Of a DNA stretch of 64,000 bases, positions 56,034 to 63,058 are shown one piece after another. The DNA is taken from NCBI GenBank assembly GCA_004295015.1, contig SHNE01000001.1:62001-126000 (forward strand), given 5' to 3'. The notes beneath the pieces are model-generated. The model saw only the letters and a program-made list of their open reading frames with translations. It was not told the DNA's origin and did not search any database. Source of the DNA: Bacteroidota bacterium. GTDB lineage: Bacteria > Bacteroidota > Bacteroidia > AKYH767-A > 2013-40CM-41-45. Both the position numbers and the translations under genes were made by a program. Each line of letters starts with the position of its first letter. Within the stretch, counting starts at the first letter, position 1.

Positions 56034-57557
56034 ATGAAGAGAATTATTCTCGTTTTGTTTTTTGTGGTATTGTCAAGGTCAAGCTTCTCACAAATCCGCC
56101 GTGATGCTATCTGGTGCTTCGGTGATAGTGTATTGGTAGATTTTAATTATTCTCCTCCTCTGTTAGATTATTGCGCCACTCGAAGCAGAGGCTCTGCATG
56201 TTCAATTGCTGACAGTTCAGGAAATCTATTATTTTATGCTCACACTTATTACTATCCCAGATGGCAAAATAGCAACTTAGAACTTGGTGCTGTCTGGAAC
56301 AGAAATCACCAACTAATGGAAAATGGAGACTCTCTCATTGGTCGCGTTTGGTACAAAGAAATGGTTATTGTCCCAAATCCGGCTCTTAATAATAAATACT
56401 ATTTGTTCCATACGGATGTTGCTCAGTTTAGAAAATTATATTATTCCGTAATCGACCTGAGCTATAATGCAGGCCTAGGAAAAATTACTCAAAAGAATGT
56501 TCTTATTGATTCACTGCCCAATCGCGGAATTACAGATGGTATAGTAGCTGTAAAACATGGCAATGGTCGTGATTGGTGGGTTTTATTTAGACTTTATAAT
56601 ATTGATGGATCAATCGGTAATTCCATCGGAAGAATTCTCATTTCACCTGCAGGACCAGGTTCAATTATTGAACAAAATATAGGGCTTCCAACTTATTCCA
56701 ATATTACAAGACTATACTTTAACCATGCCGGAAATAATTTAGCCCTTATTAATGTAGCTGGACTTGTAGAATATTACGATTTTGACAGATGCACAGGACA
56801 ACTCAGCAATTTAAGGACATTGCACATGGAAGAATATAATGCTCAAACCTTTTACATAAATTACAATTGGTCGGCTGAATTTTCTGAAAATGATTCCGTG
56901 CTTTACGTTTCAACAAATGATCCATCGGTTAGTTACCTTTACCAATATGATCTTAGTGCAACAAACATATCAAATTCCAGGCTTTTGATCGACAGTCTAA
57001 ACTCTCCAGGGAACGGGGGAGAGTTGAAATTGGCAGCAGATGGAAAAATATATTGGGCAGGTGCATACTACAATGGTGTAAACTGGCCGTACCCGTATGA
57101 CGACTCTGTCTATAATCAGTACAACATGAACTTGAGTGTGATTTCAAGCCCAAATCAAATAGGTCAAGCATGCGATTTTCAAAGGTATAGCTTCTATCTT
57201 GGAGGACATCGAAGCTACTTAGGACTACCTAATAACCCTAATTATGATTTAATTGCAAAAGGAGGCACATTGTGCGACACCTTGGGATTTCCAAACGCAA
57301 TCTACGATCAAAATATAAAAAGTACACTTCAAGTGTTTCCGAATCCTGCAAGCACAAAGCTCGCGCTTAGTTATGAGGCAATGCATAATTCCAACGCGGA
57401 AGTAATAATAACAGATGTAACTGGACGAGTTGTCCTGCAACAGATTTTGAATTCAACCTGGCTTGAGATAAGCTCACTTACTGATGGAATATATCTTCTA
57501 CATCTTTATTTTAATAATCAGTTTTATTCAGCCGTAAAATTTACTGTGCTCAAGTAA
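56034..57557 (+). CDS. Secreted propeller-like protein with T9SS sorting domain (paralogue 2)
   Basis: A 507-residue paralogue of the preceding protein with its own signal peptide (LVLFFVVLSRSSFSQ). The same blocks recur: WCFGDSVLVDF, SIADSSGNLLFYAH, NRNHQLMENGDS, VIVPNPALNNKYYLFHT, KHGNGRDWWVLF and KLAADGKIYWAG. The C-terminal sorting domain has VFPNPASTKLALSYE and ends SAVKFTVLK. It begins 38 bp after its twin, so the pair came from tandem duplication and are likely co-transcribed. Function unknown. Confidence 0.88.
   Translation: MKRIILVLFFVVLSRSSFSQIRRDAIWCFGDSVLVDFNYSPPLLDYCATRSRGSACSIADSSGNLLFYAHTYYYPRWQNSNLELGAVWNRNHQLMENGDSLIGRVWYKEMVIVPNPALNNKYYLFHTDVAQFRKLYYSVIDLSYNAGLGKITQKNVLIDSLPNRGITDGIVAVKHGNGRDWWVLFRLYNIDGSIGNSIGRILISPAGPGSIIEQNIGLPTYSNITRLYFNHAGNNLALINVAGLVEYYDFDRCTGQLSNLRTLHMEEYNAQTFYINYNWSAEFSENDSVLYVSTNDPSVSYLYQYDLSATNISNSRLLIDSLNSPGNGGELKLAADGKIYWAGAYYNGVNWPYPYDDSVYNQYNMNLSVISSPNQIGQACDFQRYSFYLGGHRSYLGLPNNPNYDLIAKGGTLCDTLGFPNAIYDQNIKSTLQVFPNPASTKLALSYEAMHNSNAEVIITDVTGRVVLQQILNSTWLEISSLTDGIYLLHLYFNNQFYSAVKFTVLK
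56091..56212 (+). repeat. 122-bp near-identical direct repeat, copy 2
   Basis: The second copy of the tract at 54538-54659, offset by 1553 bp, covering the first coding block after the signal peptide. Confidence 0.9.
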
Positions 57558-57574
57558 TTTGAGCAATTCTATTC

Positions 57575-59182
57575 CTAAGATTTTACAAATCGAGCTAAAT
57601 AACCGCCAAATCTTAAAAAATAAGTTCCGGAAGAAAGCATTGAAATATCAAGCGAAAACTCCTCCAGTTTTCTAAACCCCCCAAATTCCGCAACACGATT
57701 TCCTGTGATATCGAAAATCTCGACAAGGCCCGGATTGACGGACATATCAGGCATTCGGATTTTAATACGACCGGCGCTTGGATTGGGGAAAATCAGTAAG
57801 GACTTATCTGAGAGAAGTTCATGCACAGAAACCAATTGACAAGGATTGGCCATATCGCTCACAATAAAAAATGTTGAGCTGAGGTAGCCGCCGTCGCCAT
57901 AGGGCACAAAGACCGAGTAAGCACCTGTATCAGTAATCGCAATGCTTTGTGTGCTATCGCCGGTAGACCATCTGTACTCACTATGACCGCTATCAGCATG
58001 AAGATAAAACAGGCCGGAATCACTTGAACAGGAAATAGAAGGACGGTTCAAGCTCCAGGGAAGCGATGGGTAATTAAATGTTCGATAGGTAATGAGTGTA
58101 TCAGGAAAAGAAATTTCAAATATTTTTCTGCCTGAGGAATCAACAACGTTGAATACAATATTGTCAGGCTGCAAATCGCCATAACTGATCAAAGTATTTC
58201 CATTGGTGAGTCTTTGAACATTTCCCTGTGAGCGACTGTAGATACTGTCTCCCTCTTTATGACTCCAAACTAAAGTTGCAGTCATTCCAATTTCATCAAG
58301 GTCATACTCTTTCGCAGCTGCAGGATGGATAGTGCTCAGCGCTCTTCCATTGTCAAAAAGTGTTATGTTACCATTGGAAATTCTACGGCAATCATGCTGG
58401 GAAAGAAACTGAATACTGTCGCCGATAAAAGTAAATTGATTTCGTTTTCCTCCTAAACGCCAGATTACGCTGCTGTCAACTCGACTAACTTTTGTAATCT
58501 CATTGAAGTGTCTTGAGGATACCATGATATTTCCATCGGTATCCAACTCAACCGCATTCATGTGAGTCCAATCAACTGAGTTTACATCAGTTAAAAAGTA
58601 CTCGTCAACGTCATCGAAATCGAAGGCGTTGATAGAATGCCATTCAAACACAACGTTATTATTAGAGTCAATTTCCTGAACAACGCCTGCTCTTACCGTG
58701 GCCATAGAACTTCCGGGACTGCCATTTCCAAGAAACATAGTATAACTACTGAGATCCCGTTGTACGTTTTCCAAACCAAGTATCAGGTAGTTTCCGTTTG
58801 GAAGGACCTGCAGGTCATGCAAATCATCAAGAACTCCATTCTGACTGGATATTGAATCAATTATTGTAAAGGTGCTATCCATAAGATAAAACTGATGGTT
58901 TGCAGAATAGGACATCAAACCATTTCTCTGCAATTTAAAGTCTCCGGCAAAAAATCCATCAGCATCTTTGTAATAAATAGTTCTTCCTTTATCGTCGAGG
59001 ATCATTTGTCTTTGGCTTCCAGGCGGAAAAGCAGGGAATCCGGCAAATTCGTAAGGGCAGAAAAAGTAATAACCGCCGGAGGCGGTATCATAGACCGTTA
59101 CTTGTTGCCGGGGAAAATTTTGTGCTTGTGCCTGCACGTTCATTCCGGGTAGTGCCAGAACTAGAATGATAATTATTTTCAT
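57575..59182 (-). CDS. Secreted arylsulfotransferase-like protein with T9SS sorting domain
   Basis: A 535-residue protein with a signal peptide (IIIILVLALPGMNVQAQ). Residues about 60-370 match the ASST (arylsulfotransferase) six-bladed propeller family: LHDLQVLPNGNYLIL, DWTHMNAVELDTDGNIMVSS with a His, EITKVSRVDSSVIWRLGGK, QHDCRRISNGNITLFDNG with a His and TATLVWSHKEGDS. A CSSDSGLFYLHADSG immunoglobulin-like region follows and the sorting domain has IFPNPSAGRIKIRM near 455. True ASST enzymes transfer sulfate between phenols through a His; whether this one does is unknown. It is convergent with paralogue 2, 17 bp apart. Confidence 0.85.
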   Translation of the reverse strand: MKIIIILVLALPGMNVQAQAQNFPRQQVTVYDTASGGYYFFCPYEFAGFPAFPPGSQRQMILDDKGRTIYYKDADGFFAGDFKLQRNGLMSYSANHQFYLMDSTFTIIDSISSQNGVLDDLHDLQVLPNGNYLILGLENVQRDLSSYTMFLGNGSPGSSMATVRAGVVQEIDSNNNVVFEWHSINAFDFDDVDEYFLTDVNSVDWTHMNAVELDTDGNIMVSSRHFNEITKVSRVDSSVIWRLGGKRNQFTFIGDSIQFLSQHDCRRISNGNITLFDNGRALSTIHPAAAKEYDLDEIGMTATLVWSHKEGDSIYSRSQGNVQRLTNGNTLISYGDLQPDNIVFNVVDSSGRKIFEISFPDTLITYRTFNYPSLPWSLNRPSISCSSDSGLFYLHADSGHSEYRWSTGDSTQSIAITDTGAYSVFVPYGDGGYLSSTFFIVSDMANPCQLVSVHELLSDKSLLIFPNPSAGRIKIRMPDMSVNPGLVEIFDITGNRVAEFGGFRKLEEFSLDISMLSSGTYFLRFGGYLARFVKS

Positions 59183-59256
59183 GTGACCGGTCCTCAGATT
59201 TTGTCCGTTAAAACTAATAAATTCCGAGACAGGTTAGTAAAATACGGATCAATTCC

Positions 59257-59270
59257 GAAAGCATGCTTTC
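59257..59270. promoter_or_regulatory. 14-bp perfect palindrome upstream of the ASST-like gene
   Basis: GAAAGCATGCTTTC lies 75 bp upstream of the ASST-like start, in the 200-bp gap 59183-59382. It could be a dimeric regulator site or the apex of an RNA hairpin. Nothing else is seen in this gap. Confidence 0.3.
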
Positions 59271-59382
59271 AGTCAATGGTAATTCTTTGTTTATTTTACA
59301 GTTAAATAAAATGTGTGCTGAAAATTTTCACAACAATGAAAAGCGGGAGTGCACGAAAAGCATAAAAAAATCGGTCGGGCTA

Positions 59383-61416
59383 TCAAAAACGAAATGCCAA
59401 AGTCATATAAAAATTCCGACCGGGCCGGGGAATGCCTCCCCAGTCGAGATGTTCATGGTAATAATGATCCGTGATATTTTCAACACCTCCATTTAATTCA
59501 ATGGAACGGGTGCTTATCATCCAAGCGGCAGACATTCTGAAGTTAAAAATAACATAAGAAGGAGTTTTAGTTTCACCTGATTCCGGATCCACACGATTTT
59601 GGGCGGCTGACATTTCCGTTTCGCCCTGAACACTGTATAAACCTTTTCTGAACTTTACCGAAGTAACTGATTTAAATGGCGGAATCTGCCACATTGCTTC
59701 CTTATTGGATCGTTCCCCATGAACAAACTTTCCCGTACTCATCATGCTGAACATTCCGGAAGAAATATATTTAATTGTCAGCTCTCCTCCTTTCAATACC
59801 GCATCACCTGTGTTGGTATACAGTTTTACACCGTTGGCTCCATCTGTCATTGCAGATAAACTTTCATCTTTCTCCCCTTCAATGTAATTCGTCATTTTTG
59901 TCAGAAAGGGGCTAATCGACAAATTCCAATGAGGCACTTCGTAACGCAGAACAAAACTATACTGTGTGGCAGCCTCAATTTTTAAATTCGGATTTCCGAT
60001 GTAATCGTAGCCATCCAGACGATTATACAAATAGAAGCCAAACATTTCCTGTGATGAAGGAAGCCGTTCAGACCAGCCCATTTGAAAGCCTGCACTCAGC
60101 TTCTTGCTGAGACGTCGTTCATAATCGATGAATACACTTCGAACATTTTTATAATATGACGAATCAGTTTGAGGATAAAATATTTTAACCTGCGAAAGAC
60201 CCAGCTGATCTTTCATCTCCGTATGAGCAAAATCCCATCGTGCGCCCAAAGTAATTTTATTTAGGCTATCAATTTTCCAGATTGGCGAAACGTAAATCCC
60301 CGCGACTTGTCTTTTTGTTTCAGGCAAGGTGAGCATATACATAGTTCTGCCGCCCTCAGGATACATGAACATCTCGCCATTGAGTATGTTAGAGAAATAA
60401 TCAAGCTTCTGAACAAGCTCCAGTTTTTTCGATAAGCTCAATTTAATATTCGCAGCTGCACCACTTGTTTTACTGCTTCCCGGCATATCCATATGCATAA
60501 GCAAACCTTGTCTGTCACGATCATCCATCATATGCCTGATGGTATTGGTGTAAATTTTTACATCCGCTTCACGAACCAAAGCTTCGGTCTGTTGATAATT
60601 CCATGTCAGGGAACCTATTCGAGCCTGTGCATCACGGACATCCATTGTCAACGCAGGAAACCCGATTTTATAGCCATTGTCGCTGAGTATATCCAGCTTT
60701 ACTGATTGATTTGCAGTAAGGAGATATTTTAAGGAAGCGGATACATTATTCTTCTCATATCCTGAAAATTGAACGAGCTCTCCTCCACCGGCTTTATAAT
60801 TATGACTCTTACGGTAGACACCATTCAGTTTAGCAGCAAGTCTTTTGTTGGTGATATCAAATCCACCAAAAACGAAAATTGAATTTGAAACACTATGATA
60901 CGTTGAGCCGAACAAACCCTGTATTGATTTATCCTCGCTGAAAGAAGGATCTTTCAGTTTCATATTGAGAGAACCACCGAAGGTAGAACCATGTTCGGCT
61001 CCACATGCACCGGTACCAACATCAAAGCTTTCAAGATTCTGCGGCTCTACATAGATGGTGACAGGATCCATCTTGTCGGTGCAGGCACCAAACATTTTCA
61101 TGCCATCAAGAGTTACATTCATGCGGCTTCCAGACAGGCCACGAATTCCCGGCTCCTGACCGAAACTACTTCTTCGGGTGAGGCTGAGAGCAGGAACTCT
61201 GGATAAAATATCTTCAGTGGTAAATGATTTATTCGGTCTGTAAAAATTATGCACAGGATCACCTGAGCCCGACTCCGGAGATATTTTAACTTCTGCAAGG
61301 CAGACTGTCCAGGTCGAATCATGAGAGCAGCCATTTATGCATTGTGCAAGTGATGTTCCGGGATTGAAGAACATCAGAGAATTCAAGAATAAAAGAAATA
61401 AACAATTTTTATTCAT
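59383..61416 (-). CDS. TonB-dependent receptor, OprC/NosA-like (putative copper receptor)
   Basis: A 677-residue outer-membrane receptor. Signal peptide at 1-24 (FNPGTSLAQ), plug domain about 45-170 with DILSRVPALSLTRRSS and GIRGLSGSRMNVTLDGMKMF, then a 22-strand barrel ending YMTLAFRF with terminal Phe. The plug segment GACTDKMDPVTIYVEP closely recalls the RMDP(P/V)TAY segment of the copper receptors OprC and NosA. The mature N-terminus begins with a Cys/His cluster (CINGCSHDSTWTVCL). It would take up a metal or metal complex with TonB energy. It is the last gene of a three-gene set with a Met-rich lipoprotein and a small Cys/His protein. Confidence 0.88.
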   Translation of the reverse strand: MNKNCLFLLFLNSLMFFNPGTSLAQCINGCSHDSTWTVCLAEVKISPESGSGDPVHNFYRPNKSFTTEDILSRVPALSLTRRSSFGQEPGIRGLSGSRMNVTLDGMKMFGACTDKMDPVTIYVEPQNLESFDVGTGACGAEHGSTFGGSLNMKLKDPSFSEDKSIQGLFGSTYHSVSNSIFVFGGFDITNKRLAAKLNGVYRKSHNYKAGGGELVQFSGYEKNNVSASLKYLLTANQSVKLDILSDNGYKIGFPALTMDVRDAQARIGSLTWNYQQTEALVREADVKIYTNTIRHMMDDRDRQGLLMHMDMPGSSKTSGAAANIKLSLSKKLELVQKLDYFSNILNGEMFMYPEGGRTMYMLTLPETKRQVAGIYVSPIWKIDSLNKITLGARWDFAHTEMKDQLGLSQVKIFYPQTDSSYYKNVRSVFIDYERRLSKKLSAGFQMGWSERLPSSQEMFGFYLYNRLDGYDYIGNPNLKIEAATQYSFVLRYEVPHWNLSISPFLTKMTNYIEGEKDESLSAMTDGANGVKLYTNTGDAVLKGGELTIKYISSGMFSMMSTGKFVHGERSNKEAMWQIPPFKSVTSVKFRKGLYSVQGETEMSAAQNRVDPESGETKTPSYVIFNFRMSAAWMISTRSIELNGGVENITDHYYHEHLDWGGIPRPGRNFYMTLAFRF

Positions 61417-61428
61417 CGTTGAAAAATT

Positions 61429-61465
61429 TAAGCGGGGCTAGTATTTATTTTACTAACCCCGCTTA
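61429..61465 (-). terminator. Hairpin with T-run between lipoprotein and receptor genes
   Basis: TAAGCGGGG and CCCCGCTTA form the outer stem and TAGTA/TACTA the inner one, with a single C/A mismatch. On the minus strand an AAATTTTT tail follows, 13 bp before the receptor ATG. It should reduce read-through from the lipoprotein gene into the receptor gene. Confidence 0.65.
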
Positions 61466-61471
61466 TTTAAA

Positions 61472-62317
61472 TCAGGGAACAATTGTTTCGAAGAAAGTTG
61501 TATTGTTTGCAATGGTGCCACCATCCTTGAATGTGAAATTAATTTGCCAGTCACCACTCATTGTGTAATTGACTGCACCTGTATAATGACCCATACCCAT
61601 ATGCACCGGATTAACATTATTTGGAGATCCGTGGCCCATGGATACCATGAGAGGCGAAATTTCAACGGTCAGGCTACTGTCTGCCGGAAACTCCATTCCC
61701 ATATTTATTTTTTTATGAATCACCACTTCCAGATCATTCATTCCAACAACCGGGGTTGCGGGCTTAACGAGCGAGACAAAAAGTGTTTCACTGCTTGTTG
61801 AAGAGATGAATGATTTGATACGGCTCACCGAAAGATCAGCAACCGATACATTGAATGAAGCCATCCCTGTTAAGCCATTTACATTATTAGTGATAGTGGC
61901 ATCCAAAGTCCAGGTTCCTCCCATGCTGCTCATGAGAAAAACTACTGCACAAGGATACAATCCATCTGAAGATAAAACAGATGCAGGATTTTCAAAGGGT
62001 GCGCTATGCATCATTGTTCCCATATCCATCATCGGGTGTAATTGTATGGTAGCATTTTTAACCGCTGCACCTGATACAGAATCTTTTAAAAACAAATACA
62101 ATTTGTTATAGCCTGTAAAGTAGGATGCCTGTGCCCATACTTCTACTTTGGTTCCGGCACCAATAGCATATGCTTCTGACAACAGGCTGAGACCGGCAGT
62201 AGGGCTGGTGGCAACGGGTGTTGGAGCAGGATCGTCATCCTTTTTACATGCTGACAACACAAGTGATACTGATACTAATAATACTATATAGTGAAAGAAT
62301 TTCTTTTTCATTTTCAT
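61472..62317 (-). CDS. Met/His-rich lipoprotein, probably metal-binding
   Basis: A 281-residue lipoprotein; the signal ends LVLSACKKDDDPAP with lipobox Cys near residue 23. Two beta-rich repeats (about 45-160 and 165-281) are alike in layout. Each has a Met/His cluster: HPMMDMGTMMHSAP near 95 and PLMVSMGHGSP...HMGMGHY near 230. The C-terminal GDWQINFTFKDGGTI resembles YtkA/FixH-like domains. Met/His clusters of this type bind Cu(I)/Cu(II) in periplasmic copper proteins, so a copper-binding role is inferred. It lies between the receptor and the small Cys/His protein genes. Confidence 0.8.
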   Translation of the reverse strand: MKMKKKFFHYIVLLVSVSLVLSACKKDDDPAPTPVATSPTAGLSLLSEAYAIGAGTKVEVWAQASYFTGYNKLYLFLKDSVSGAAVKNATIQLHPMMDMGTMMHSAPFENPASVLSSDGLYPCAVVFLMSSMGGTWTLDATITNNVNGLTGMASFNVSVADLSVSRIKSFISSTSSETLFVSLVKPATPVVGMNDLEVVIHKKINMGMEFPADSSLTVEISPLMVSMGHGSPNNVNPVHMGMGHYTGAVNYTMSGDWQINFTFKDGGTIANNTTFFETIVP

Positions 62318-62401
62318 GTTCTTTATAAATTAATTGGAATAAATGATATGAATGATCGATAACCATCACTATTATTCAATGTGAGGATTCATTCATCAAA
62401 G

Positions 62402-62419
62402 GCTGATTATCAAATCAGC
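62402..62419. promoter_or_regulatory. Short hairpin between the small protein and lipoprotein genes
   Basis: GCTGATT and AATCAGC form a perfect 7-bp stem with a 4-nt loop, 13 bp past the stop of the small-protein gene. There is no T-run. It could be a processing or stability signal in the transcript. Confidence 0.35.
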
Positions 62420-62432
62420 TATTCAGAAAAAC

Positions 62433-62810
62433 TCAGGCCCGAGGTGGGTGAAAAAAATCGAAGGATGAAAGAAAAGAATACTCGATAATAGAAAAATCAG
62501 TGTAACTATCCGATTTCGCTACTTTATTAAAAAACACAATCGATTGAGTTAAAATTGAGGGCGACAATTCAGTTTTTACCGTAGGCGCAGGAGTCTTTTT
62601 ATCTTCATCCTGATCCTGGGCTTTAGCCAGCTGTTTATCCAGGTGGCATTTACCATTACATTTTTTTTCTGGCTTATCTTTATTAATACAGAGTGTATTC
62701 GCTATAAACTCCTGATGCTGATAAAAATCAGCAATTACTCCCAGCTTTAACACCGGCGGGAAAAGCAGCGAACTGATCAATAAAAGGGAGAATAGTTTCC
62801 TAATTAACAC
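62433..62810 (-). CDS. Small membrane-anchored Cys/His protein of a TonB-receptor-linked family
   Basis: A 125-residue protein with an N-terminal hydrophobic segment (LFSLLLISSLLFPPVL) and a CINKDKPEKKCNGKCHL motif with three Cys and a His near residue 41-57. A charged stretch (KAQDQDEDKKTPAP) follows, and the protein ends DFFHPPRA. From memory, short Bacteroidota proteins with NxCxNKDKPxxxCxGKCHL and a C-terminal HPPR sit beside TonB receptors for metals; their function is undescribed. It is the first gene of the putative copper module. Confidence 0.82.
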   Translation of the reverse strand: MLIRKLFSLLLISSLLFPPVLKLGVIADFYQHQEFIANTLCINKDKPEKKCNGKCHLDKQLAKAQDQDEDKKTPAPTVKTELSPSILTQSIVFFNKVAKSDSYTDFSIIEYSFLSSFDFFHPPRA

Positions 62811-63058
62811 GATACAAATTAACTGAATTTTACTGATTCAGAACATGACATTGCTCAGTTTATCCACATATTATGGATGATCGTACTCAAGAAAAAGCAT
62901 ATGACCCAGGGGCTAACTATACATCATTGTGTCCTCTGCGGATAATTCAAAGGCAGTCGCCGATTTTTTACCGGCAAGTTCACGGTGGAATTCACAAAGT
63001 GCACGGGAAGTTGCTCGGTTGATTCAATGCGAGACATCAACATTTAAATTTCTATCGC
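62811..63058. other. Intergenic region between the copper module and dinB
   Basis: A 248-bp stretch with no gene I can support. On the minus strand one frame reads protein-like (ALCEFHRELAGKKSATAFEL then SAEDTMMYS-stop) for about 33 codons just past the dinB stop, but it has no start and matches nothing I know. The promoter of the copper module should lie here; no clear TAnnTTTG was found. Confidence 0.4.
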
